Source: Paraglomus occultum (lineage: Eukaryota > Glomeromycota > Glomeromycetes > Paraglomerales > Paraglomeraceae). From it: a stretch of DNA of 64,000 nt. A model generated the notes under the pieces. The model had not been told where the DNA came from. It saw only the letters and a list, made by a program, of their open reading frames with translations, and made no database searches. Made by a program: the position numbers and the translations under genes. Shown piece after piece: positions 30,600-44,000 of the stretch; position 1 is the first letter of the stretch, and each line of letters starts with the position of its first letter. The stretch is from assembly GCA_910592205.1 (NCBI GenBank), contig CAJVPJ010000024.1, positions 1 to 64,000 of the forward strand, written 5' to 3'.

Positions 30600-33500
30600 A
30601 TGAGTTTTTTCAATAATAAAGCGGGAGTGACTGCTTCGACATGGGGGAGCATGTTGAAACAGGCGATAAACACAGTGGAGAGCAAAATTGACAAGGCTTT
30701 AGACATAAGCTCAGAGAGTGCGTAAATTGATTTTCATTTTATTCTTGCAATTTCAATTTGATTTATATTCCAACGCTCTGAATAAACCTGCCAACAAAAG
30801 TTATTACAAATCAACAGATGCTGAATATCAAGGGGAAGTGTATATTGATCCTATGATGGGAATTATAGCGACTATAGACAAGCCAGAAATACCAACAGTT
30901 GAGAACGATAATTCAGCGTCGTCAAGAGAGTTTTCGCAAGAGCAACAAGAAACACAAGATTTGCAGGCAAATGCTGCTACATCAAGTTCAGCGGAGAATT
31001 TGCTTCCAATTGGCACTCCCCCAATATCGCCAGCAGTAAATCCATCACCAGACACACTCATTCCTTCAACACTGTCAACAGTGGATGTATCACCGAGTGT
31101 TCCTACCGCCGCACCCACTCCTTCGCCACCTCCCCCACCTCCCCCTACCCCTTCAAAAATGCCTGATACGGCACAATATAATACAAATGCTGTAGTATCC
31201 AACCAAACAATAGATGCCAATTCTGCGGCCACACGCACTTCATTATCCGATACGTTAGTAACGCTTAAGCAGATACTCGCCACTCAAGATGACAGCGCAT
31301 GTGAAAATAACATTGAATCGTTTTCGCACAAATCAAGCGAATCACATGAATCGCATCGTTCGATTCAGACAGATACGATTGCCTATACTGGAGCGGAGGA
31401 ATATAATAATGAGGATACTGGTATGGATTCTGATGAGATTGTCGATAAAAACAGTGGATATGAGTCGTCTGCTTTATTGAATGCTAGTGATGAAGATACA
31501 CTCGATGAGAGATCGAGTCACGACGATCTTAGACGTAGGAGTAAAACATCTAGTATTATTAGTGATGGAATTGCATGGTGGAAACATGATTCTGCTTTTT
31601 ACATTCATTTTGCAGATAGTGAGGATGATGCTGATGCTGATAACAATGATGATAATAGAGATAACAACAGCGTTGACGATAATAAGGATGACGTTGATGA
31701 GACAGCTGCAAGACATTATGAAGAAATTATTGCAACTAAAGAACAACGACTGCGCGATGTAGCGGAACAGAATATTATCTTGAATAAGCATATGGCAGAG
31801 TTGCGAGGCAAAATAATGGAGATAGAAGAAAATAAAGATGCCATGTTGAAGATTGCTAACAGCAAAATTGACGACTTGGAAAAGTCATTGGAGCAGGCTA
31901 AGGAGGTAAGCAAACAAACAGCCGATCAAATATAGTGGTAAATTTACTCCTAGTTAAGTGGCGTTGAGTTGTCTTTTAACAAGTATTGTTTCAAACGCTT
32001 AGGCTGCCCAAAAAGTACAACAATTAACTGTTACCGTAGACGCATCGCAGAAAACAGTTGAAAATCAGCGAAAACTACTTCTTGAGAAAGATGAACAAAT
32101 AGCCAAATTAGTGCAAGCCGGTATTTATCCTACATTCTCTTTCACTGAACCAACACATATTTTAGCATTATTCATATATGCAAATTTTTTAATGTAGGCG
32201 AGAAGAGTGAATATGATAAACGAGTAACGATTATTATATACCTGCTGCATTTGTGGTCAACACGATGTTTATGTGTGTAATCTAATATTCATCGTTCTCT
32301 TCTTACTAGATTCAAATAGAAGAACTTCAAAAAGAATTGGAGCAATTACGCACAGAATCAGGAACATCTGAGGATAATTTAAGAATAGAAGTGAGTATTA
32401 CTGTTATCCTTTATCATTAGTCAAGCGTAATGCTCAAACTGTGTATCATGATTTAGCTTCGTGAATTGCGATCAACGCTCGTAGAATCGGAAGAGAGAGC
32501 TGGTAAACAAGAAGACGCTTTAAGAAAGGAGATTGAGGTTCTTTTATAATGTTTTATTGTGGTATTTCTCTTGCTTTGAATAGCGTCAGAACGACATGTA
32601 CTAATAGAACTTAATTCCACAGTCTCTGCAACATCGACTACAACTAGCCGAGTCTGCCAAGCAAGAAGCCAAAATGGAGGAGTGGGAAACGGAAAGAATA
32701 CAGCTAATTAGGCGGATAGACGAACTTCAGACACAGCACGCTTTATCCAAGAAGAATTGGGAAAAAACAGAGATACGGTTAGCATTTGGTTAAAACAGGA
32801 GCTAATGGAATATAGTTTGTTTATAAAGCATAAGCATTTATGACAAGTTGGAATTTTCATTTGATATTTAGATTAAAATCTCAACTGGCCGAACGCGAAA
32901 ATGAACGTGAACGTCTGACTAAGAAGGAACAAAGCGTAAAAGCCGAACTCACTGAATTGGTACGATATCATAACTTTACCTTTCTCGTTCCTTACGTATT
33001 AGCTACAATTTCTAACGAACGTCAAATATCTTGTTCCCCTTCTTCATTCTAGTCGTCAAAATTAGAGTCGACTTCTCTTCAGCTAATATCGGAACGCAAC
33101 GAAGTCTCTCGTTTAGACACACTTGTTTCCACCCTTCGCAGCCAAGTCTCTGCTTTGACGTCGCAGAACTCGTCTCTATCTGCTGATTTGTCATCACTCG
33201 CAGAATCCCATTCAGCCGAACTCGCCACTCTTGCTGACAAACACTCTAAAGAATTAAAAGAACTGTTACAATCAAAAGATGACGAATGGGAAGCTAAACT
33301 CAAGAGCGAGACCGAAAGAATAAAGAAGGACTATGAATGTGAAAAAGAGAAAGAGAAACGAAAATCGAATTTGACACTCGATTTTAGTGCTCGCAGTCCC
33401 ACTTACAATCTACGATCTACTAGCGAAACTTCTTTAGGAATATACAAGAATGATGGTTGGAGTGGTGGGAGGGGAGAGGATGGGGCGCTTACTGGAATCA

Positions 33501-34175
33501 AATCGCCAATGCTATTTAGTCCGGTATCGAGTGCAAGGAGTAGCATAGACGGTGGGAATGGTGTAATGGGTAGCGTGGTCATGTTTGAGAAATTGAATAA
33601 TAATGTAAAACAGTTGGAAGCTCAGGTTGCTAATCTGCAGGCACAGTTACAAATTACTACTAAAAATCGAGGTTAGTGGGGGAGGATGTAACAAAGTCAT
33701 ATTCGATTGATTTGTATTTTGAACACTTTTAAATTATATCGTTTTTTTGTAACTCTGTAGACGAATTGTCAGACGAGCTGGTCCGAGTGACGATGCAACT
33801 GGAAGAACTGTAAGTATGATAGCGTTGTAATACACAGATTTACGTGATATCAACCATAACCAAACTCGATTGTTTTTATCTTCTTAGTAAATCAAAATCG
33901 GCAAACTATGACATTTTATCGGAGGAACACACGGAATTGAACGAACGGTAAGAAACGCGTATCTTTTTGATATTCGTACATCCGCATGCAGAGCCAAACG
34001 ATAACACGTCCTGTCACTTGTTTTGCTTGTAATCAGGTATAATACTCTTTTAGAATTGCTGGGGGAGAAAACCGAGGAAGTAGAGGAATTGCAGGCTGAT
34101 TTGGCAGATGTTAAGCAAGCATTTAGAGCTCAAATTACTGAACTATGTGCCAAAGCCGATCAGTCCAAGAAATAA
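30600..34175 (+). CDS. TMF1/Sgm1-like coiled-coil golgin
   Basis: Golgi coiled-coil tether; the animal homologue TMF1 and yeast Sgm1 bind Rab6/Ypt6. Eleven exons (30600-30721, 30801-31905, 32003-32110, 32310-32390, 32457-32537, 32623-32777, 32872-32959, 33053-33671, 33761-33809, 33888-33947, 34037-34175) give 868 residues with all phases consistent. N-terminus: MSFFNNKAGVTASTWGSMLK then INTVESKIDKALDIS, the amphipathic TMF-type start. A long Ser/Pro and Asp/Asn-rich disordered stretch follows (polyproline around base 31125, Asp/Asn run around 31620-31690). From about base 31700 it is continuous coiled coil, ending in the family's C-terminal module (ERYNTLLELLGEKTEEVEEL, ADVKQAFRAQITEL). Start chosen as first Met of the conserved N-terminus. 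Confidence 0.85.
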
Positions 34176-35139
34176 TATAGACATTATTAATACAACTCTA
34201 CGGACGATGATCAAAATTATAACAACATAGAAATTATCAATTGTGCGTAAGAACGGCATGTAACCTGTCTAATAACTTAATAATAATAATAATAATATGG
34301 AGCGGAATATGACATCCACTGAAAATTTTACGAACGCTTTAATTTATCTTTGTAATAAATTCTCGATAATCCGATCAACGATTTCTATTACGGTAATTAC
34401 AAATTTATAATAAACCGATCGCAAAGTATGTATTAAAATGTATTGCCCATACGATCAATAAAACGATACGTTATGGAAGTTTATTGAACCAATCCAACAA
34501 TTGAATGAGTACTAAGAGTACACAGTTTTATATTGTCAGGTATAAATTCAACATAAGAAAAAAGCATGTCAGGTCTTTTCGCTTATTCGAGACAGACAGT
34601 ATATAACTGCAGTTACTATTTTCGCTTTCATAATAGAAGTTTATCTGAACCAATTTTTTCTTTTATTCTGATACGATTGCATGAGATATTAGAATTAAGG
34701 GACGTTTTATAATCAGTAACAAACACGTAAGTTTTTAAAGTGTTTCTTGAATACTTTTTCTACACTTTAATCAAATGCATTCTGGGGGATATCCGCTTGT
34801 ATAAATTTTATATAATATTTAAAATGATCATCAGTTTACACTGCAAGATGCTTCATATCCGATCTCGTGAATAAAGTAACCCTAACCCTAACCCTTTATT
34901 TAAATATAAAATGTATGAAAAAAACATGCACTCATGGCTACACTCACCTTGCTAAAGGTATTCCTCACTCCTCAAAGTTTACTAAAAAAATCTTTCGTTT
35001 TCGGAAAATCTTTATTGTCGGTATCAGTACTATGTGATAATCGCTTGCCTGCAGTTTATATTACACAAAAATATGTATGAAAATCATGTAACACAAATAT
35101 TGCCAAGACTTTTAATATAAAAGTAATTCTAATACCAAT
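34176..35139. other. Spacer with short interstitial telomere-like array
   Basis: Convergent 3' flanks of the TMF1-like gene and the next minus-strand gene. AT-rich, with AATAAT runs near 34275. No coding frame supported. Contains the telomere-like repeat listed separately. Confidence 0.55.
34877..34894. repeat. Interstitial telomere-like array (TAACCC)3
   Basis: Three perfect tandem copies of TAACCC, the complement of TTAGGG, the telomere unit of many filamentous fungi. It lies in a gene spacer, far from any sign of a chromosome end in this window. Confidence 0.8.
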
Positions 35140-35920
35140 TTAAATTTCACGGTATTTTTTCCGAACAATAAAGGTTTTCGGAAAACGAAGCAAACGTTCA
35201 ATATTTTTGGCCAGCATGTGTAGTGCGCCTGCATTCCCTTGCCAGAACAAAGACCAATAACCCGAATCATCATCAGCTTGTGTAAACAATAACGGTCGGT
35301 CTTGTATGAAAGTTTTGTAACTGACAAGGATAGATGTAAAAGATTGTGGGATTGCCAAGTCACGTAGAAATGTCGTCTAATCGCCTATATATGCTATTGT
35401 AACTGTAAAAGACACACTTGGGAGATCAAAATAAGGTTACGACATTTACCAATTAGCTTACGAAAGATTTCACGGCGTGGGAGAATTGAGTTGAGTTGTT
35501 TGAACATCTAATGAAAGCGATATTGCAAACTAGCCCGATCATGCAGAGAAGGGCAACGGGAAACACTGACTATAGACTTGATGGCATGAATAACACTTTG
35601 TAAATGTGAAGACGTGTTTTCAGCTAGCAATACTGATAGCTGAACCCGCAGTGTTCTCTCAAAGCCTTCAATGTTGATGGAATCTTTTTGGGCGCTTACC
35701 GGGATAGACGCATTGATAGTTAAATGACGAATAATCAAGCTTTTATTGGGTTGGGGAACGTGGCACGAATAGTCTCGAGTGTTACCAATTCACCTTTTAT
35801 GTAGCTAGCAGCGTAATGTCAACATGCATCACTTTACAATGTTTTCTTGGCAAAGAACTTACCCACTCTGAAGGTATATTGAACGGTCGGGCATCAATCT
35901 AAATTTAACACCAGTTTTTT
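35140..35920 (-). CDS. Unrecognised multi-exon protein
   Basis: A spliced minus-strand gene whose family I do not recognise. The last exon, 35140-35376, is firm: phase 0, TTFLRDLAIPQSFTSILVSY onward, ending RKKYREI and stop. Before it, an exon ending SNNSTQFSHAVKSF at about 35470 joins in phase (HAVKSF-TTFLRDLAIP). Further upstream are coding-like stretches FERTLRVQLSVLLAENTSSH and SVIHAIKSIVS (about 35560-35665), IIRHLTINASIP (about 35700-35740), and an exon reading DARPFNIPSEW (about 35873-35908). The start codon is unresolved and may lie up to about 36080. The protein looks globular and mostly helical. It is divergent from the four-TM gene at 36100. Confidence 0.5.
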
Positions 35921-36099
35921 GTATGACGGTTTTGGAGTGGTATATAAAAAGGATAATCAAAAGTTTAGTCTTTACATAACTGTCTTGAGGAGAAAAGTGT
36001 CCACAACATCCCCCGTTCATTGTAAAGTTATAGTTCCTAAATCAATCATACCGATAGCAATCATCCTCATTTTCCTAGTGAACGTTTGCCAACGTGATC

Positions 36100-37090
36100 A
36101 TGCCGAGACAACGCATTGCGTGCGAGTTTCCTTCTGTTAGGCTTCCTGACGCTAAACTGGCCGCTTGCTGCTGCTGTATTAAGCTACGGCCCGGCACCAT
36201 ACTAATATCGTTAATTTGGCTGGTAAGTTTGAACGCATACTGCGCTAAAAGAACTGGGCTAGACCTTAATTCACTGTACTTGTGGTGTAGGTATACAGTC
36301 TTTATACAGCATCCACTTTAATATTAGATTTCGTGGCAAATAAGAATAATGAAGACTGGTCTACCAACTGTAAGTATTCTTGAATTGGATATTGTCAATT
36401 TTTGGCGAACTGTTGTCTCTTCTTTCTCACTCGAATTGTGTTTTGCCAAACAGTTTATAGTTATTTCCAAGCATACACTCTACCGATTGCAATAATACAT
36501 CTGTTAACGGCTCTTGCCTCGGCATACGGTCTATTTTTGACAGCATTTTTTGTAAGTTCTTATCTGGTATTCGTAAATTCTTCCCTCCTTTTCTTTTCCT
36601 AATCTTTCCCCTATTTTGCCTCTACCCCAATGCTAGCCCACGCCTAATAGTTTACGGCAGTACGCTTACATCGGCTACATCATAGCTTTTGTATTCTCCG
36701 TTGTGTGCTTGTTTAATGTCTGTGTGCTTTTCTTACATAAAAATCAGTTTATGATAGAATGCTCAGGAAACTTTCCGAATGGTTCTGAGATTACTGATAC
36801 CGTTGCTAACGATACATGTGAGCGAGCATACAACGCCTTGTTACCACTCTCGATTATATGGATGTTGCTTATTATTATGTTATCGGTGAGTATGGGAACG
36901 GGAACAGTAATAGAGATTATGGAAGAAGACGATAATTCTCATTCATATTCGTTTGTTACTACGGATTGATTTACTTAAAATAATTATATGTCGAAATTAG
37001 GTATATTGTTCAATAGTGATTTCGGCATATGCGAGAAAAGTTGCCGAGAAAGAGGAAACTCGATCAAATGAACAACCAACACATTCGTAA
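36100..37090 (+). CDS. Four-transmembrane (tetraspan-type) protein
   Basis: Five exons, 36100-36222, 36291-36369, 36454-36551, 36661-36885 and 37001-37090, give 204 residues in consistent phase. N-terminus MPRQRIACEFPSVRLPDAKL leads into CCCCIKLRPGTILISLIWL, a Cys cluster followed by TM1. TM2 is LPIAIIHLLTALASAYGLFL, TM3 YIGYIIAFVFSVVCLFNVCV, and TM4 spans PLSIIWMLLIIMLSVYCSIV. The loop between TM3 and TM4 has two Cys (IECSGNF, NDTCERAY) and an N-glycosylation sequon, suggesting a lumenal or extracellular face. The cytosolic tail is charged and ends QPTHS. The CCCC-x-LR-G motif before TM1 is familiar from small fungal tetraspan proteins of unknown function; I give no symbol. Confidence 0.75.
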
Positions 37091-38224
37091 AAAAAAACAT
37101 ATTGGCTTTTGTAATATATTTGTAGAAGAGGGCCCATTTTGCATTCAAGTAAATTAAACGTACTCGCCGTAGGCGTTCATCTTAGAACTTGCTCTCTCTT
37201 GTAACAACAACATCTCATTTATTTCTTTTTTCAGTTGATATGATCCTTGTGTTGTCCAGATATAGGTCGCTATATGCTTATTGTCTGCACAACTTAACCG
37301 TCGTCCATCTCAAACGGGGAAACCCGTTCTCCCAGATAATGAAACCAAAGACTGTCAGACGTTGTATTTCCTATAATGCATTCTTTGTCTTTTTCAGAGC
37401 TGAAGTGATCAGATAGTGTTTTCTACGATTATGTGCGACGATTATATAAAGGAAAAATGAATGTTGAATACCAGGTTACGGCGAATGTTTTAATATTGAT
37501 GTTAAAGTTTTTGGTTTGTGAAAATAATCCCACACTAAACATTTTAATATTAAATATAAGGTTAGGAACATGTGTTATAAACATGCCAGCTCTCTAAAAT
37601 TGTGTACCAAAGGATTACTCAACGAGCGCATGTGACCCGATCGCCAAAACGAACATTTAGCTGACACTTATAATACCTTCTCATATTTTGTTAGTGTTAT
37701 TTATCATTGTTATCATTATCATTATAGTACAGGTTATTTAACTGAGATTACTAAATATAATCAACGACTATTGCTATCATAATAGCCACGAGTTTTACCT
37801 GTATGTTTGCGACAATGTGTTAACTGGATGAAACAATGGGAAGTCAGAGGTAATGAACAAGTGAACATGGCAAATATTCTTGAAAGAGAGAAAAAAGCCA
37901 ATATGAACATATCATTATTTAATAAAGTTATTATTATGTGATTTGACTGTAATCGACTTGACAAACATGCGGGCATGTAATCCATTGATGAAGAGCTTTT
38001 TGAAAATTCCTGCCATTAACCTTATCCCATCTTCTGAGTAATAGTAATTGAATTCATCTATTATTCTTATATGGTTCCTTATTTAAAGTAGGCTTTATTC
38101 ATGCTTATTATGATTGCCGCGTTCAGCAAATGTGAATCGCGTGACATTTAACCTGAAAATTTTTGTGTGGCGTCAAAGTTCAACATAAACCGAGTGTTTC
38201 TTAAATCATAAAAATACAATAGAC
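37091..38224. other. Spacer between four-TM gene and PRP17
   Basis: AT-rich; contains the 3' end of the four-TM gene and the promoter of PRP17. Short frames only; nothing supported. Confidence 0.5.
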
Positions 38225-40701
38225 ATGGATCAACTAATATCAGAATATGCCTCAACAAGTGAAGACTCTGATGATCAAGCGATTCTCAAGCGCTCCAAGC
38301 AAGACAAAGCCTCCACACAAATAACAAAGCGACCCAAGATCGATCTTGCACCGGAAGTCAACTTAGCGGTATGCTAATCTACTAGCAGGCTCACGATGTT
38401 GCCTAATACACCTCTTTACCATAGTTCATCCTGTTATTCGTTCCTTTCCCTCGCTCATCCTTTACAAATCCTTCATTGACATTAGTTTTCGCTGTCCCAC
38501 TCCATAGGATCAAAGACTCTCCGATGCCGTCTACACGAGACCCACCGACACTGAGATAACCTTTAACATTCCATATGAAGATCTTTCTCAACCTGTAACC
38601 GGACCTTCTAATCCATTCTCCACGCGTGTGATGAACCAAAATGTCTTAACCGGACACGTGGAGGAGCAATCGTATTCAGAGATAGCATTCAAGACCCAAC
38701 AGCGCACGTTTGCCTCGTTTGGATATGCACGAGATCCTACTTTACTCGAAAATGTGACCGGCGGGTCAGAATTTGTAGGTGACGTACAAAGGGCAATTGA
38801 AATGAACGGAGCCACAATCTACGATCCCGTACCAAAAAAGAACGGACCTGCACGATTGCCGAAAGGAGATCCGGCAGTGTTGGAGGGTGCAAACGCATAC
38901 CAGGGACCGTGGGCTGGATACCACGGAGAGTCTATTGGTACACCAGTAGGGCCTCCGGAAGGTGCGATTAGAACTCGAGCCGAACCCGCTCAGCAATCAA
39001 AAAATCAAGTCGAAGTTGGGCAAGAGACGACTACATTTCATGGTATGTTTTGAGTGGATCAAATTCGTCTGACAGCAGTGAGTGGGAATTGAGCGAATGA
39101 GGGGTTTTTTAGATTAGCTATGACTGTTCTTGTTAATCAAAAGTATTCGTCCACGCTAGGCCAATCGGAGTATGACTATCAGGGCAGAACTTACATGCAT
39201 GTGCCGTTGGATTTGGATGTCAATCTTTTGAGTGAACCGGGAACTCAAGAATGCTTTATACCTAAACGTTGCATCCATACATGGTCAGGCCACACCAAAG
39301 GTGTATCCGCCATCAGACTGTTTCCCAACTCGGCACATTTATTACTCTCTTGCAGTTTGGATTCGAAAATCAAAGTGAGTTCATACACGAAATTTTGACA
39401 AGTTTCAAAAACGACTACATGATTAATTTTATGGGCTTTTGCAGATTTGGGATGTATATCATGATCGCCGTTGTCTGAGAACATATATTGGACATAATAA
39501 AGCTGTACGTGATGTATGTTTTAGCAGGGATGGAAGGCGGTTCTTGTCCGCCAGCTACGACAAGTATATAAAATTATGGGACACAGAAACTGGTAAGAAA
39601 AATATCATATATTTGTTGTCTTCTGTCATGTATAAAGCAACAGCAATTACCGTTCGATGATAGTATACTTATTTGATACTGCTTTCTTTTTCTCGTAATT
39701 TTGAATATATTCGCTCTTTGATTACGGTAGGCCAATGTATAAAAGCATTTACTACGGGAAAACTTCCATATGTAGTAAAGTTCAACCCCGATGAGGACAA
39801 ACAAAACATTTTCTTGGCTGGATGCTCAGATAAGAAAATCGTACAGTTTGACATCAATACTGGTGAGGTCACTCAGGAGTATGATCAGCATCTTGGAGCA
39901 GTGAATACGATTACTTTTGTCGATGAGAATAGAAGATTTGTCACGACTTCAGATGACAAGACTCTGAGAGCCTGGGAATTTGACATTCCCGTAGTGATAA
40001 AGTATATAGCAGAACCTCATATGCACAGTATGCCTGCAGTTACGCTGCATCCTAATAGTAAGTAGCTTGACGATCATTATCATCTGTTTGATCAGTTTAA
40101 ATGATGAACGGCTTTCTTAATGCATGCTCTATAATCTTAGAGAAATGGTTGGCATGCCAATCTCTAGATAACCAGATTGTAGTCTATGGGGCTAAAGACA
40201 GATTCCGATTGCATCGTAAAAAACGGTTCACCGGACATTTGGTTGCGGGATATGCCTGTCAAGTCAATTTTTCACCCGATGGAAGATTCATCATGTCTGG
40301 TGATTCGGAAGGGAACATGTGTTATTGGGTATGTGCATAGTTAAACTGTCGAGAATTCTCTAAATTTTTTAAATCAGTAACTTATCAACTCGCAAATTTG
40401 TTCTACCACTAGGATTGGAAGACGTGCAAGCTATTAAAGTATTTATCAGTTTAACCATTGGCAACGGAGTTTTTTGTCGAATTATAGCTTACATGTCTTT
40501 ATGCTTCTTATTTAATAGGAAGTACAAGACCCATGAAATGGTTGTAATAGGGTGCGAATGGCATCCACATGAGACTTCGAAAGTTGTGACATGTAGTTGG
40601 GATGGTCTAATTAAATTATGGGTAAATTGCATCTTTCAGTAAAATTCGTAATTGTTCAGAATATGCCCAGTGCTAACCGTTTATTTGCATGTTAGGATTA
40701 A
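38225..40701 (+). CDS. PRP17: Pre-mRNA splicing factor Prp17/Cdc40
   Basis: WD40 spliceosome component acting at the second catalytic step. Nine exons (38225-38368, 38508-39042, 39160-39374, 39445-39592, 39731-40057, 40141-40328, 40413-40438, 40519-40621, 40696-40701) give 563 residues. The N-terminal half carries family motifs including [56 protein letters not shown] and [18 protein letters not shown]. Seven WD repeats follow, beginning [17 protein letters not shown], with WD-type ends IKIWD, IKLWD and RAWEF. Length matches the family. Exon 7 has 26 bases and the last exon adds only Asp and the stop codon. Confidence 0.95.
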
Positions 40702-40872
40702 TATGACGACTTTAACTATGCAAAGCATAACAGGAACTCAGTACCAGTTTTTCCATGGACTGCATGCAACACACAATGAAAACGCGTGCTTGTCCTTCTT
40801 ATTATTATGTTAGTATCTTAATTTTCAATGTCTTATTAATCCCAGAAATTCAATAAATTGGTTTTTTCTATA
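40702..40872. other. 3' flank of PRP17
   Basis: AT-rich flank with AATAAA-like signals near 40851; ends at the TA target site of the MITE. Confidence 0.4.
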
Positions 40873-41044
40873 CAGTCAACTGCCTTAATTCGACCGTCTC
40901 AGTTCCGGAATCATCGGTTGAATTAACGTACAAGTCGAATTAACGGCAGACCGTACTTAAGGAAAACAATAATAATAATAAAAAAACATCGGGTCTTGCT
41001 CGAGCGATCGAATTATCGGAGGTCGAATTATCGGCAGTTGACTG
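40873..41044. mobile_element. pogo/Tc1-mariner-type MITE
   Basis: A 172-bp non-autonomous element. Left end CAGTCAACTGCC, right end GGCAGTTGACTG: a perfect 12-bp inverted repeat, extended by related AATTCGA sequence further in. Both ends are flanked by TA (40871-40872 and 41045-41046), the target-site duplication expected for Tc1/mariner/pogo transposases. Internal copies of TCGAATTAACGGC/TCGAATTATCGG are subterminal repeats. No coding capacity; it must be mobilised by a transposase elsewhere. Confidence 0.85.
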
Positions 41045-41046
41045 TA

Positions 41047-44000
41047 ATATAGAAAATGGTACCGTCATATCGTTACAGGTGAAGAATAGAGGTAAGAAGT
41101 AATGTTGTTCCATACGGGATTGTTTTAAATAAAAACGAAAACAAACACTAGACATAAATTTGGTTTGTTCAGTGAGTGTAATTTCTATCTAACTCAACCT
41201 TTAATGATCGGTTTTTGTATATAAAATCGCGTTTTGAGGAATATTACTTTACTTTTTTATACTAAAATCAAAAATGTTTCTCTATTTCTTTTGGGGCAAG
41301 CGTTGTAGCAGCACAGATTTTATAAGCGTAGCTTGTTTCGCTCAAAAGTTATCGAGTTTGAAGTTCGTATGTTTTACTATTGAAAGTCACATGATAGTAA
41401 AGCGTGCATTATAGCTGAGTGTACTTTTTATTGGCTCAAATTGTCCCAAAATTATATACCTCCATATCTATCGAATTTGCACCAGTTCTGTTCAGAGTTC
41501 GTTGAGTAAAAAATAATTTGCACGCTGTATCGTAATATCATGATACAACATTGTTGAATACAGAATACTCAATTTGAATCTAGGATTGTAATCCGTTAAT
41601 TGTGGTTTACCTTATTTAAGAGCTCGGGTTTTCTACACAACCTTTATAGCAAGTATGCGTTGCATGAACTATATTGGAACTCTGAGCATCACATCACCAC
41701 ACCTTAACATTAGTTGGGGATACCAAAAGTAGGGAATTTTTTGAGAGAATCGCAACAAGCTTCTCCGAAAGAATTGCTAAAATGATAGTAATATAGTCTT
41801 GAGGCCAGTTAATACTGATTTGTACATCACGCCCATGAATAACAAACGTGAAATAAAATATAATGGTACGCTAATCTTAACACTTTCTTGCTAAATGTTG
41901 ATCGGTGTAATCATAATCAACGAGTCAAGGAGAAATTTCTCCGGGCGTTCGAGATATTCACGTATTAGTAAACAGCCATAATGATTACAAGGCATTCATT
42001 ACCAAACTTGTTTCTAAATGTGCACGATCTCGTGTTTTTTTCTGGGAGATTGGTTTTACGATAATCTAATTGTAATTTGTGTAAAGATTTATCGCGAAAG
42101 TTGGCCAGATAATCTGCGAATAATCACTTAAACATTTATACATTGTGCAGATGAGCTTGTATATATTCCAAATACTTGGAATAATAGTACATATACAAGT
42201 CTCTTATTCATATTAATTCGCTTTCAAACCAAAATGCACCGAGTAAATCCGCGAGAAATACAGTAAATGGAATGTTCCGGGCGCGCACAATAATAAAGTA
42301 ATTCGTAATAGTCCGATTGGATGATCGTCGAAAGATTTACAACAATTTGTATTAGAATTTAACCAATAGCGCGTTGACGTTGATATCATTGGCAGACTAA
42401 TTGTTAATGATTGTATACAGAACAAAGAAAAACGGATTTTCCTTTCCCATTAAAAAAAGAAATGAAATGTTAAAAATTGAGAGCCAAGGGAACAGCAAGC
42501 GGGAAAAACTCAACAGGAGTAGACCATGTTGATTGATCAACAAATTTGGTAATCAAAAATGAGTCCGTGTTTCAAACACTTTTTCTGCGCAGAAGAGCAA
42601 AGGGGAGAAAAACAGTATACGTCCGAGAAGCAAAAGCAGGCTTTTGTTTGTAACAGAAACTTCTCTAACAAGTAAGCTCTTTTCGTGTGTCCGGACGTAT
42701 GGTTGCGTACATTAAACGACATACACACGCACACACACACATACACACATTGATCACATCAAGTAATTATTACAATGTTATTGGCTAATAAACTTGTGTT
42801 TCAAACGTTTCTTTCACTATGACGGTATACATAAACAAACAAATGATTCTGTACCGTCAAATTTAGAAATACAATAGTTATTGAAGAAAAGATTTATTGA
42901 TAGATTACAACCCTGGTGTACATAATTGTTTATAACTTTCGCTTCAAAACTTTGATGCTAGGTCGCTCACATTTTCTTTTATAATCGGTTGCTACTATGC
43001 GATGTCAGTGTGTTACGACACTAATTTCGTTATCGTACGAGTTGCGTTTTCGGAAAACTTGTCATTTTTAAGACAATCTTTATCTGTGTCCGCAACCAAA
43101 ATGTTTAATCCAAAATGTTTAATTATAATGACAATGATATCCGCAGATTAACGGTAAATAGCAAGTTATTTTATTTGGATTAAATAAATAAATAAATTCA
43201 TATATTCGAATGCCTCAACATTTTAGATAGAGTTCAAGTTGCACTACTTCGGGTAACTCCGAGATATACGTGGTGTCCGTCAATTTAACCGGTCATACGG
43301 CACATCCGTCACATCCGCGATATTGTTTTGTCACAGAATAACAAACCCAATAAAATATAGTAGAGATAATCAATCATAAAGCAAGTAATATTGTCGGTGT
43401 AATGAGAAAATTTTCGTCTCGTCTACCAATAGCGAGTCAAAGTATTCATCCTGGACTTGCAGAAAGGAATTATCCTGTAGCTATTACTGTCAAACACATT
43501 TTTTATTAAACATCACGTTGTCACACATGCCGTGACAGTTACGCTACTAGTAGATACAATTAATTAAGCTTCTTTTCATGACAACTAACTGGTATCGTTG
43601 GGAGTTTTTGCTGCGTTATTAGAAACGAATCGAATTAGTTGACATGTTCTCTAAAACGTTTTTCGAAATGTCCAGTCGAAGACTTTCGGAGGCCGGGTAA
43701 TGAAGCTTGAGCGTGGGAAATTATTATCCTCAACTTCAACACATGAATCTGTAAACTCATTAGTTTACGTCTTCGAGTTTCTACAATTCCGTTGCTCATT
43801 TATTCCATCAGAGATGAACGTATGGCGATGCTAGAAATTGTCGGGAATTGAAATTTTTAAGGGGAGAAGAAGACCTTTGGATTGTTGCAAACGTCGTGCG
43901 AAAATGTCGGATGATTGTCGATAGTTTCCTGTTTTAATTATGTGATTTGATATCAACTCTTAACTGTCGAATTTTTATCACAATCAGCTAGATTTATTGG

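Noticed and set aside
30828-31283. 151-codon minus-strand frame opposite the TMF1-like exon
   Set aside because: Gly/Val/Ser-rich mirror of the Pro/Ser-rich golgin region.
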